Source: Toxorhynchites rutilus septentrionalis
Lineage: Eukaryota; Arthropoda; Insecta; Diptera; Culicidae
DNA length: 64,000 nucleotides
Reading direction: 5' to 3'
Assembly (NCBI RefSeq): GCF_029784135.1
Contig: NC_073746.1
Location: 105,214,661 to 105,278,660, forward strand
Below, one piece after another: positions 23,901 to 34,521 of this stretch. The translations under genes and the position numbers were made by a program. Every line of letters starts with the position of its first letter. Position 1 is the stretch's first letter. The notes beneath the pieces are model-generated. The model was not told the origin of the DNA. It saw only the letters and a list, made by a program, of their open reading frames with translations, and made no database searches.

Positions 23901-24620
23901 CGAGGGTCACTATTTATATTTCGGGAATAGGAACAAAAACAAATAATTAAGCTGCGAATATATTTTTATTGTTTTTCAAAGTACTCGCCACGATGATCGA
24001 TACGCCTAAACCAATTTTCAAAGCATTTATTCCAATCGACACGAGCCTTTTTTTTTTTGAGCGATTGTCAAATTATGTGGGATCCAACGTGAACATAATT
24101 TTCGCACAACTAAGTGTTCATGTAAAATCGCATATATGCTAGTGGAACTAATGCTTAGGGATGCCTCAATCTCACAATAGGTTACATGACGATCTTGCTT
24201 AATCATTTCGTGCACAGCATCGATGTTTTCTGGCACTACAGTCGATTTTGGACGACCTTCACGAAACTCGTCGGACAGCGAACTACGACCACGATTGAAT
24301 TCACTATACCAGCGATATACAGTGGTTTTTGATGGAGCTTCATCGCCAAAAGTCAAGTTAAGTTGATTGACGCACTCTTGTTGTGATAATCCACGTCGAA
24401 AGTCGTAAAAAATCATCGCACGAAAATGTTCACGATTCAGTTCCATTTTTTTGCCGAGACCAAACTTTCAACTAAATATAAAATAAACAAATAGCGTCCG
24501 TATTACAAAATGTTCTGAGTACGTATAACGTCAAAAATGTCAAACTTTACGATGGAACCGTCAGATGGACTCACATGACATCAGTGTTGCCAATTCCCGA
24601 AATATAAATAGTGAACCTCG
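23901..24620 (-). mobile_element. Mariner element with internal deletion
   Basis: The terminal repeats start CGAGGGTCACTATTTATATT at the left and the inverse CGAGGTTCACTATTTATATT at the right. TA lies at 23899-23900 and 24621-24622. At 720 bp it is little more than half of a usual mariner (about 1.3 kb); the missing part is the catalytic core. The well-matched ends suggest a comparatively recent copy. Confidence 0.85.
24027..24446 (-). CDS. Mariner transposase, DNA-binding domain only
   Basis: From the ATG at 24446 the frame encodes two helix-turn-helix regions (start MELNREHFRAMIFYDF; SKTTVYRWYSEFNRGRSSLSDEFREGRP split by the linker) and the WIPHNLT motif that precedes the first catalytic Asp. 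The frame then shifts at a run of A residues. In the other frame the text continues a few codons and joins directly to the usual C-terminal tail (a GEYFEKQ ending near 23970). The region holding all three catalytic Asp residues is deleted. It cannot cut DNA but could still bind ends if expressed; that is inference. Confidence 0.7.
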   Translation of the reverse strand: MELNREHFRAMIFYDFRRGLSQQECVNQLNLTFGDEAPSKTTVYRWYSEFNRGRSSLSDEFREGRPKSTVVPENIDAVHEMIKQDRHVTYCEIEASLSISSTSIYAILHEHLVVRKLCSRWIPHNLTIAQKKKGSCRLE

Positions 24621-24622
24621 TA

Positions 24623-25150
24623 TAAAATGAATGTCTATTATCGGTACATGGAGAATAATTCATTTTACGCATCAACTTACATTATGAGCTAACGCCCGAA
24701 TTTAGACAAAAAGATTGCTCGTTGCGTCGGGGAGGAAGCGAGTGGATAGTGCAATCGAAAGAAAACATTCCCAATTAAATCGTCAAATTGTTAACTTTTT
24801 TACTATATTCACTATTCATGTTTCAAGCAAAAAAAATCTGGATAAATTTCCTGTCTTATGATATATAACACAACATATTTTGCAATATCGATTTTGAGTA
24901 ACATGCGTTTGAAAACTCTTAAATCGTTACATTTTTCGTAGAGTGACCTCCCTATATAGAAATCAAAGACATAGTCCTATGTCAAAATACGAAATCACGT
25001 TGTTTTGAAAGTTGCCTCTGTCCACATTAGAAAGTTGGAACAAGACAATCTAGATAACAACAAGATATAACAAATTACGCTCAGCTTCAGATCGATGGAC
25101 GATGTAAGCAATAACAAGCTTGCTGCAGGATAATAAACAATTTTCGAATT
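24623..25150. other. Unassigned with one dispersed-repeat scrap
   Basis: 24830-24990 resembles 60830-61000, including TATATAGAA.TCAAAGAC and the palindromic GACATAGTCCTATGTC (24968-24983). The rest is unassigned. Confidence 0.4.
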
Positions 25151-25155
25151 TCCAT

Positions 25156-26370
25156 TCATAATCTACTGAATTTCCTAATATTGAATTGAAGGGAGTTCAA
25201 AATATACTTGAACTCACATTTGTGAGTAATACGAATTTGTTCCACCAATCTCGTATAACTTGTTTTCGTTCTTCGATCCATTCTCCTCCAACATTTCAAG
25301 GTCAGCTCGATTTCGAATAACTGCAACTTTCGAATTCTCAGTATGCTTTGCAAGAACCGCTCCATAACGGCCAGGCCAAATAAACTTCCACTCTGCAAGT
25401 TCCTTTTGTTCGCGGACTTCGGTCAACAGTTTCATTCCAAACGAAGTTAGCTCATCCCTCAAAACTATTCTTCTTACAGGGTTAGAGAATGATTCATTCA
25501 TGTCAGAAGAGAGCAACTGCCCACGAATTTTCTTTTTTCACAAACAGATCCTCCTTGATCTTATCATACTTAAAACATACCTTAATTGAAGCTGCTTTGC
25601 ATCAATTGCATTAGAGTTTTTCGTTATTAATCGATGAGTTTCCACAATTGCATCATCTGGTAAATGGCAACAAAGTTTTGCAGCAAACGACCGAACTATT
25701 TCTGTTGTATTTTCGCCACTCTTCGATGGAATCCCCATTATGATTGCATTTTTGGCGACCGCCGCTCGATTAACCCGATCAAGTTCTCCTTCTAGGTAGT
25801 CGACACGATCCCTCAATGATTTTTGCTCCATTGATATCGATTGAACGTTGGTTTTCAGCAAGTTATAATACACCTTCAAAGCCTTTTGCTTTTGAAGTTT
25901 GACACTCTGCTGTCAAACTTCTCCGACAGGAAATTCTGGAATTTTTCAACTTTACCTATCTTTTGCTTGACCAACTGCATCTCGCTTCTGGTTTCTCGCA
26001 CCTCCGTCAAAACTTGCCGTAGATCGTTGAGTACCTGTGATTCTGCATTAACATTAGCAGTTATCCGCTGGTAGATCTCACAGCATTCCAAAGAACAATA
26101 ATAGGGTTGCTCTCGTAGCTTTCGGACGGCATTCCCTTTATTGCACTTAAAGTGAACGGATTTGTGGCAATATGTGCACTCGATAACTTTTTTCGGGTCT
26201 TTCTCCTCTTTATCGCATGTAATGCAATACACCATCTCTTCAGACATGTATTGTTTGTTATCACCGAACATCATATTGTCTACCTATCTATGAGGTTCGG
26301 TGATAACACCGAAAGGGTTCCCAGGCAAACTTCCGCCGTCTCAACGTAGATATCACTTGCGTCATTTTTA
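25156..26370 (-). pseudogene. LINE ORF1 relic with PHD-type zinc finger
   Basis: Read leftwards from the ATG at 26274. First comes a Cys/His finger CITC..CTYC.KSVHFKC..YYCSLEC typical of ORF1 of CR1-like LINEs, then a coiled-coil stretch (through 25880-25750), an RNA-binding-like segment (NAIIMGIP; AAKLC), and a conserved tail (DELTSFGMKLL, EWKFIWPGRYGAVL). Frameshifts near 25878 and 25520 break it. No ORF2 follows. ORF1 binds nucleic acid in LINE particles; this copy cannot make a full protein. Confidence 0.7.
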
Positions 26371-27149
26371 TTAGTATTACTTAGTTGAAATTTCTTTTGA
26401 GAAACACACCACATAACTCATCAAATATCCATTAGCTTTTCATAACTTACTTTTCACTGAGTACGAATATCAACCCTGAAAAATGAACAAAAATTTGTTC
26501 CAGTGTGAAAGTTTATTTCTTCACCTCCACGTATCGAATACCACCTGAAGGAGTGAAAAACTTTGCTTCCGTTTCCCGTTCCTGGTTGAACTTCAGTCTG
26601 GGACCTTTGAGCGAAGCTGCCTGGATGGCGTTAGCCCTCCCCGATAATGCAGCGTACAAAAGAAACGGACTTGCTCCGACAAAAGTTTCGGCAATTAACA
26701 TCAATTTTATCCAAGAATGGTGGAGGTGGCTTTTTGTCGGTCGCTGGGTTTATTCGACCGGTGGGAGCGAATATTTCTGTTTTCTCAGCCACTTCTCTTT
26801 CTTTTTCGGATTGGATTTGTGTTCGGTGCCGGGGATTAATAGGGGATTTGAACTTTTGGCCGGTGTCCGTAATTGGTGTCGAGCGCGGCTCGGAGCTACG
26901 CGACTAGTCGGTGTTGATTAAACATTCAGCTATGGCTGTGATGGCTGAATTTCCCAAGTTGAAAAATTTCTTTTATTCCCGTTTGCTGAAAGCGTCAATT
27001 TGTTAGCATTGGTTTGCTCACCATTGATTGAGGCAGATAGTGTTAAAGAAATCGATGAGCAATTAATTATAACTAAAAATGATTTGAAACATATTAACAA
27101 TATTTCTCCACTATAATAAAAACGAATTTCATCTGCACAAAAGAAAATG
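26371..27149. other. Unassigned, GC-balanced island at 26505-26930
   Basis: The island is clearly less AT-rich than its neighbours and not repeated in the window. Frames on both strands are open (138 codons plus, 63 codons minus). The minus frame ends with FFTPSGGIRYVEVKK before a stop at 26513, and AG/GT words exist, but no convincing exon can be defined. Confidence 0.3.
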
Positions 27150-27655
27150 AAATAAACTCTTCGATACTTCAGTGTTGAGGAATTCCAAATGAAATCGACA
27201 AATGACGAAACATGAGTATTTTTGATTCGAATGAAAGTTTGTATTCCGTTTTGGCTGGAGGAAGTATAAGTTTTCCGCAGCAATTGGGAATTTTTTTTAC
27301 TCATGTGTAACTTTTAAAAAGGGCGTATCGATTTTATTTCAAGTTTGGAAACGAAAAAAAAAGTCGCACGGTGCCAAATCTGGAGAATACGGTGGAAACA
27401 TATATTTTTATCATAATGATGTACTTGGAAAAGTTGTTGAAAATTATAAGCAAATTCATAGAATTTCATGAATATGACGGTATAACACGACAAACATATT
27501 GAAAGAGCCTATTTACTATAACAAAAACAATATATTAGAAATATGTTTTTAAATATCTCGAGAATAGTTGCATTCAGAAGGAGATTGATGAAGAGCTTTT
27601 TTGTTTTAGTCCACATAGTTTGTCAAAAATAGTTTTACCATCTTGAACTCGTTTT
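27150..27655 (-). repeat. Repeat Y fragment
   Basis: It contains GACAAATGACGAAACATGAG and GTATTCCGTTTTGG at 27195-27255, and TATAACACGACAAACATAT near 27480, as in 13500-13560 and 62700-63350. The right edge meets repeat Z at the TGACGTAG motif. Confidence 0.55.
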
Positions 27656-28915
27656 TGACGTAGAACTACGTCTTTCATTAAGGGTGCCAAATCAGAAAAC
27701 AGGTCACGTTTTTATGAAATAAAGTTAACGTTCATAACTATTTTCACTGTGAACGAATTTTCATGATTTGCGTACCAATCAAATCGGAATTTCTCTATGA
27801 TTTGTTTGATATGATAGACATTACAATCCCATAGTATGTATATGGTTTAAGTTGATGAAAATTAGAAGCATTGCCATTTCCTCATACATTTGTTCTGTCC
27901 ATTTGTGTGCTTTCCCGAACAGAGCTGTCAATAACGAGCAGCTTATCGACGAGCAACGAAGGGGAAATCGTAGGATGTAAATTCTCCGTGAACAAAGGAA
28001 AAGAAGAAGAACAAAGGGGAATATTGGTCTACAGTATAAACAGTGGATCTCGCTGAGGCAAACGTTCATTCTTCGTGAGGAAATCGACTGAACAACATCG
28101 TTGCTGGACTAGCTGGACGGCGAGGGATCGAATACCTTTCTCAGGGCAATGAGGATGGAGGAGTAATATGATGGATAAAATTTTCCAAGGGCCTTTTTGA
28201 AGTTTTTGAAGTTTTGAGTTTAAAGTCTCAAGCAAGGAAGGAAGGTAAACTTTCAGTATCGTTCTGTATTCAAAGCAATTAATATCGCTTGTTCTTTCTT
28301 GTCTTGCGTCATCACATGTCTTCGTTTCGGATTGAGGTGTGGACGCGACCGAATTACTCACTCGTTGATGGCTCTGGCATTGCAATCATTGCATCAAACT
28401 GACGCCATTGCATTAACTTTCTGAGCTACACAATTGTGTGGGGGATTGCAGAGGCAAATATTCAGCCTTTCTTCCAAGCAGTTAACATTGTTTGTTTTCT
28501 GTCATCAATGCATTGAACTAACGTTTTATTTATTTCGTTTATTTTATTTCGTTTATTTTATTTCGTTTAGTTTATTTCGTTTATTTAGTCACCAAGAAAG
28601 TAAATGTCGTGCTGGAATTTTGTATGTGATTTGGTTTCGCTTGCCAGTAGCAAAACTTTCTCAACTAAGGATGACAACTGCGCTTATCTCGAGCATGTAT
28701 TGTTCTGCGAGCACAATGAATCATCGAACAATTATCATCAAATGATTCTACAATAAAAGAAACATTTCAGGGAGACCAAACCGGTAGAATGGTTATTTTA
28801 AAATTTTCGTAGCATTATAAAATAATATCCGCAGTTATAAACATGCGACTTGAATTAAACCACAGCTTAGTTCTATGTCAACAAAGCGGTCGTGTCTTAA
28901 ACACAACCTCCTATA
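27656..28915 (+). repeat. Dispersed repeat Z, copy 2, uninterrupted
   Basis: It runs from TGACGTAGAACTACGTC (27656-27672) to the block GTCGTGTCTTAAACACAACC (28890-28910). Copies 1 and 3 follow it in inverse orientation. At 27835-27850 it keeps the uninterrupted text CCCATAGTATGTATATGG, whose inverse is split by the solo LTR in copy 3. A short tandem array of TTTCGTTTATTTTA-like units lies at 28525-28590. No protein gene recognised. Confidence 0.6.
28525..28590 (+). repeat. Microsatellite, about 15-bp units
   Basis: About four copies of a TTTCGTTTATTTTAT-like unit, lying inside repeat Z. Confidence 0.7.
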
Positions 28916-28983
28916 ATTTTTTAATTTACTAAATGACTTCTATTTTTTATGATTTTTTTTTTAAATTTAAAAATATATATATA

Positions 28984-29292
28984 AGTTAGCGCAAGCAACA
29001 TCATTTTTCCCACAGCAACAGAACCGATCACTGTGGTGGAACAGTTTATCGGTAGCATCAATTCGCGAACGCAAGCGAAACAACAATTTAGGACACCAAC
29101 GTAAAACATCGATTCGGACTCTGTACCTGACGCGACAACGGACTGGATAGAATGTGCAGCGTAAGGGCTTTAGGTAAATGGCTAGGCTTCATGATGTAAA
29201 ATTGATAATAATAAAATCAGTCTAACTTGTACTCTCTGTGAAACCGGTCTGTCCTTTTTAAAAACTCTTCGATATCCTCATGTAACATAATT
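28984..29292 (+). repeat. 5' LTR of the errantivirus
   Basis: It begins AGTTAGCGCAAGC and ends CATAATT, with the last T shared with the primer site. Relative to the 3' LTR it has an extra TGTGGTGGAAC-like 11 bp near 29032 and lacks 8 bp of a duplicated GGTAAA word. TAATAAAATC at 29209-29218 may serve as a poly(A) signal. Confidence 0.9.
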
Positions 29293-29309
29293 GGCGCAGT
29301 CGGTAGGAT
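29292..29309 (+). promoter_or_regulatory. Primer binding site, tRNA-Ser type
   Basis: TGGCGCAGTCGGTAGGAT directly follows the LTR. Its first 11 bases are the complement of a tRNA-Ser 3' end (acceptor stem CGACTGC, discriminator G, CCA). tRNA-Ser priming is known for several insect errantiviruses. Confidence 0.85.
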
Positions 29310-29716
29310 TGCTCGTTCAAATGTTCACGCGTAGATCCAATTCGCGAAAGTGATTTCCCGCGCGAACGAATATCGAGTGGCTGACGATTGGAGAACTACA
29401 ACGGACGCACGAGTGATATATTTTCTATCAAGTAAGTAATTAGATCTTAGTCAAATTAACAATCATTTAATCGGAGTGATACAAAGCTTACCTGAGACAA
29501 AAAAAGCTGTATCCACATCCATAAAATATAATAAAAAACTACTAATTAAGAAAGACGAGCCCGGGTAACACCGTAAGCGACTCTCTTTATATCACAAAAG
29601 TGAACTACTAATCTAAAACAAAACCAAACGTTAAATCAGACCAAAAAAATCTAGCAAATCTAACAAGAGTGATTTAATTTTTACCTTGGAGTGCTTTGTG
29701 AATAATTGCGAAAATA
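29310..29716 (+). other. Untranslated leader before gag
   Basis: About 400 bp without a long frame between the primer site and the gag ATG, as usual for gypsy-type elements. It would contain the packaging signal and the splice donor for env mRNA; neither can be fixed from the sequence alone. Confidence 0.6.
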
Positions 29717-30391
29717 ATGAACCCAAACAGTTTTAACATATCCCCTGAATTACCGAGGAGCAATACCTCAGCACAGGAGGAAAATTTAAATGAACACGAA
29801 GAAGCCGCCAGAATTGCTCAAACAGCGGTAATGTTCGACAAGGCGGAGAAAATCCTAAAGGCGATACAAACGCCTAAGGCAATCCGCGAATTGCCGCAAT
29901 TCGACGGTAACCCCGTCAAATTACACTGCTTCATTAGAGCAGTGGAAAATCTGTTGCCCTTTTTAGAAACTCTTAAAGGGACACCCTTCGAGCAAGTATG
30001 GCTTCAATCCATACGCTCGAAAGTAACCGGAGATGCGGACCGTGTTTTAGAAACATACGGGACACCGCTAATCTGGGAAGAAATTAAAGCTAACCTGATA
30101 GCTTACTATAACGACAAGCGTGATTCTGTCACGCTTACTCGCGAATTGTTCCAACTGCAACAAGCTGGAACAATAGAAGAATTTTATAGTTCGGTTCATC
30201 AATTGCTTTCGCTTTTGATAAACCATACAAATATTTCAACATCCGATCTCAACTTGAGAACGGACAGAATCTCGACACACCAGGAGAATGCTCTTCAAGT
30301 GTTTTTAGCAGGACTAAAAGAGCCCATCGGCGGGAACGTAAGAGCCCGCCAACCAAAAAAAATTAAAAGAAGCTTTCGATGCTTCTATTGA
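29717..30391 (+). pseudogene. gag: gag, N-terminal part, frameshifted
   Basis: The frame starts at the ATG at 29717. After an acidic N-terminus the capsid-like region spans residues 60-215 (PKAIRELPQFDGNPV, then VWLQSIRSKV and LFQLQQAGTIEEFY motifs found in errantivirus Gag). The run of eight A at 30356-30363 contains one base too many relative to the frame that continues below, so translation ends 9 codons later at 30391. Gag forms the particle core. Confidence 0.85.
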
Positions 30392-31715
30392 AGAGAGAAA
30401 CTATCAAAATAAATGCGGCCTTAATAAGATGGAAACTACAAATCGATTCCAAAAACCGATTGTTGTAGCACCACCTCCCCCACCAAGGCAAAAGAACTGG
30501 AATAATTTTAATCATTACCAAAGACCCCAGTATCAGCCTCAAACGAATCATTTTAATCCACAGCAAAATTTTTCGAGATCACAAATGAATCCTTTTAATC
30601 AACGGCAAAATTTTCAAAGACCTCAAATGAATCAATTCCACACACCTTTCCAACAACATCAGAACCAAGGCTTTCTAAATCAACCGCAAGTTCCTCCGCG
30701 AAACGTATTCGCCCCAAGACCAGTTCAGATGCCGAAGCCTACTCCCATGGAAGTAGACCCTTCAATAAGATCTAATAAAATAAACTATATGAATAGACCT
30801 CGGAGAGCAATTAATTACCACGAAGGCACAAATATGTCTGATCCTTACGGCCCGTACGAAGGAACAAATTGTGAATACGAAACCTATGATGAAGAAAATT
30901 ATGAGCAGGATAATTATCACAATGAACCGATGGCTAGTACATCTTTTCAACCTGTGGTGAACAATCAGGAAGAGAGTGTCGAAGAAAATACCACTTCCAC
31001 TGATGAACTGAATTTTCAGATAATTACGGCCCAAGTTAAGTCCTCCGTAAACAATTTTATACCGTACATACAAGTCAATACCACAAAAGGACCACTGAAG
31101 TTTTTGATCGATACGGGAGCGAACAAAAACTACATTAGTCCGAAACATGTCAATTTGGACAAATGCAAGTTCACCAAACCTGTAAAGGTAACGAACGTTA
31201 ATGGTTCGCAAAATATAGATCAATTCGTAGAATTCAACCCCTTTTCCACAATACCAGGATCAAAAAAACAAATATTTTACATATTCGACTTCCACAAATT
31301 TTTCGATGGTCTCATAGGATATGAGACCTTACGTGAACTAAAAGCCAACATATTAACAGCTCAAAATGAGTTGAAATTCCCCACTGGCGTACTGAAAATG
31401 TTTCGAAAATATCCAAATTCGGCAATAGTCCAGTTAAATTCCAATGAGACGAAAATTGTGAATTTACCAACTATCATTAATAATGGAGAATTTTATTTGG
31501 AAAATGACATTTTTCTCTCTAAGGACATTATCATACACTCTGGTATCTACAATTCAAAAGATAGCCATGCTTTTTTTACTGTATCAAACATATCGAAAAG
31601 CCCATCAAAAGTATTAATAAAACGTCCTCTAGATGTTGAACTTAACAATTTTTCCTTAGAGGAACCGAACCAAGATTATGTAACTCAATTTGGCAGGACA
31701 CATATTTTCAGTTGA
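30392..31715 (+). pseudogene. gag-pol: gag C-terminal region and protease
   Basis: This continues Gag in the other frame (long open part from the internal Met at 30429). Residues 25-100 are rich in Asn, Gln, Pro and Phe with repeated QNF/QMN words, and no CCHC knuckle is present, as in other errantiviruses. An aspartic protease follows with its DTGA active-site motif at 31110-31121, then a further domain up to the stop at 31713. The protease is therefore in the Gag-tail frame and the reverse transcriptase lies in the -1 frame. That could be a displaced programmed shift or a mutation. Confidence 0.75.
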
Positions 31716-32929
31716 GAGTTGATCATCTGAACAAAGAAGAAAAATCTAACCTAATGAAAGTGATTGCAGATTATGAAAGTATATTTTATGTAGAAGGCGA
31801 ACAACTGACCTTCACCAACGCGATTAGACATAAAATTTCCACAAAAGACGATATACCGATTCACACGAAATCTTATCGCTACCCTTTCTGCCATAGAGAG
31901 GACGTTCAGCGACAGATTTCGAAAATGCTTGATCAAGGCATTATAAGACCTTCAAGTAGCCCTTGGACTTCACCAGTCTGGATAGTCCCAAAAAAGATGG
32001 ACGCATCCGGCCAGAAGAAATGGCGACTTGTCATAGATTATCGTAAGCTGAATGAGAAAACGATCGATGATCGTTATCCCATTCCTAATATTAACGACAT
32101 TCTTGATAAGCTTGGCCGTTGCATTTATTTTTCGACACTTGATTTGGCATCTGGATTTCACCAGATCGAAGTGGATAAGAGTGACATCGAAAAAACTGCG
32201 TTTAGTGTCGAAAACGGACACTACGAGTTTTTAAGAATGCCATTCGGTTTGAAAAATGCTCCATCAACATTTCAACGCGTGATGGATAACGTTTTGAGAG
32301 AGCACATTGGTGTCCGATGTCTTGTGTACATGGACGATATCATCGTGTTCTCTACCAGCCTAAAGGAACACCTTGACAACCTAAAGAAAATTTTTGATAG
32401 TCTTAGAAAATTCAATATGAAGGTGCAACTCGATAAAAGCGAGTTTCTTCACAAAGAAGTAGCCTTTCTAGGCCACATCGTAACTCGTGAAGGAGTAAAT
32501 CCAAATCCCGAAAAAATGGAAATCATCAGAAAATGGCCACTTCCGAAGAATGAAAAAGAACTAAGAGGATTCTTAGGAATTTTAGGCTATTACCGCAAGT
32601 TTATTCGAGACTTTGCGAAAATAGCCAAACCACGTACAAAAACGTTGAGAAAAGGAGAAACTATCACTCACACTAAGGATTTCCTAGATGCCTTTGAGCG
32701 ATGTCGAAATATTCTTACATCGAGTGATATATTACAGTACCCGAATTTCGACAAACCATTTATTTTAACAACAGACGCCTCCAATTTCGCAGTTGGAGCC
32801 GTTTTGTCACAGGGGCAAATTGGCAGTGACAAATCAATTGCCTTTGCTTCTCGAACGCTGAATAAGTCAGAAGAAAACTATTCCGCAATCGAGAAAGAAC
32901 TTTTGGCGATCGTGTGGGCATGTAAATAA
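31712..32929 (+). pseudogene. pol: pol: reverse transcriptase and start of RNase H
   Basis: The reverse transcriptase spans roughly residues 75-255: WRLVIDYRKLNEKT, STLDLASGFHQIEV, FGLKNAPSTFQR and the active site YMDD (32327-32338). The connection region and RNase H follow, with TTDASNFAVGAVLSQG and EKELLAIVWACK. TAA at 32927-32929 replaces a sense codon; the same frame continues at once with FRPYLYGRKF, so it is a nonsense mutation. The upstream limit is a frame boundary and not a start codon. The enzyme copies the RNA genome into DNA. Confidence 0.9.
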
Positions 32930-34038
32930 TTCCGTCCTTATCTTTACGGAAGAAAATTTACTCTATACACGGATTATAAACCTCTCACATATAGCTTAAA
33001 CCTTAAAAACTCAAATAGCAGGCTCATACACTGGCGCTTATACCTGGAAGAATTCGACTATGAAATAAAATATAGACCTGGGAAGCAGAATGTGGTGGCC
33101 GACAGTCTTTCGAGAATACGAGAGGAATTGAACGCTAACGATATGGAAGAAGATTCCTCTTCCTCATCTGAAAACGAAGAATCGTCAGATGGAGCTACAG
33201 CCCATTCCGCAGATACCGATGATTCTGCGTTCATTTCTTGTACAGAATCCCCTCTTAATGTCTTCAGCAATCAAATTGTCCTCAAAACCGGCCCCAACGA
33301 TGATAATACTTGCGAGGAGATTTTCCCCCGTATTTTCAGACGCACTATCACTAAAGTAAATTATGGAGTTCCTTTTATCATAAAAGTGTTTAAAGATTTT
33401 ATTGACCCAAAGAGAACAAATTGCATTTTGTGTCCCGAATCTGTAATTCAGACCCTCCAAATAGTTTACAAGAACTATTTTAGCAGAGGAAACCCATTTA
33501 AAGTTTTCATTACACAAAAAATAGCAATAGACTTGAAAACCGCAGAGGAACAAAATGAAATCATAGAACAAATTCATACAACCGGGCACCGAGGCATATG
33601 GGAAAACAATCGGCAAATCGGAAATCGTTACTATTTCCCAGCTATGAAAAAGAAAATAAGACAGTTTCAAAGGCTCTGTCACACCTGCAACAAAAATAAG
33701 TACGAACGACACCCTTATAAAATCCAACTGGGCTCAACTCCAGATCCGAAAAAGCCTTTAGAAATTGTTCATCTAGACATCTTTATCAAACAACCTAATA
33801 TATTTCTTTCATTTATAGATAAATTCTCTCGATTTGCAACGGTAATTCCCATCAAATCCAGGAACATCGGCGACGTAAGGAAAGGTTTAACCAAGTACTT
33901 TTCTATTTATGGTACCCCATATTTAGTTATTAGTGATAACGAACCCGCATTGAAATCCATAGAGATTAGAACTCTTTTAGACAACCTAAATATCCAGATT
34001 TTACTCCACCCAATCATAGTTCGAGTAATGGTACAGTG
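32930..34038 (+). pseudogene. pol: pol: rest of RNase H and integrase core
   Basis: In frame after the stop come the end of RNase H (LYTDYKPLTY; YRPGKQNVVADSLSR at 33077-33121), an acidic Ser-rich linker, the integrase zinc-binding region (HTTGHRG.. CHTC, 33570-33690) and catalytic Asp residues in VHLDIF (Asp at 33776) and ISDNEPA (Asp at 33934). A one-base loss near 34010 shifts the frame before the third catalytic residue, ending this frame at 34060. The integrase would insert the DNA copy. Confidence 0.85.
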
Positions 34039-34491
34039 GAAAGATTCCACTCAACTTTGAGCGAAATTTTTCGTTGTACTAAGCCTAATTATCCCGACAT
34101 AAACGAAAAAGAAGTTTTTAGAATAGCTTGCACCATATACAACAACACAGTCCACTCTACCACAAAAACCAAACCCCGGGAAATATTCTACGGAATAAGG
34201 GATGGAGAGGAAAGGCCTCTTGATATGGAAAAGATTTTAGAAAACAGAAACAAATTCTACAATGAAATTATTGTACAATCAGATAAAAATAAAAATTTGG
34301 GTTACCACAATAAAAAGAGAGAACATCCACCGGTTCTTCGAGAGGAAGAAACCGTATATAATAGAAGACAAGGAATCAGGAACAAAGGAAAAGAAATGTA
34401 TTTCCCAGTCAAAGTTGTCCAAGATAAAGGTAGAACGTTTCTGGACCACTCTGGCAGAGAAATACACAAAGAAAATATTCGGCGAAAATGA
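34036..34491 (+). pseudogene. pol: pol: integrase C-terminal part
   Basis: This frame opens with the third catalytic residue, Glu (34039-34041) in VERFHSTL, followed by the usual NTVHSTTKTKPREIFYG region and a basic C-terminus ending at 34491. It overlaps the previous frame and is the same protein separated by the frameshift. Confidence 0.85.
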
Positions 34492-34521
34492 AACCATACA
34501 AATTATTTTTCTAAATTATAG

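Noticed and set aside
26513..26704. Terminal exon on the minus strand
   Set aside because: The peptide is plausible, but there is no pyrimidine-rich acceptor and no family match; the plus strand is open as well.
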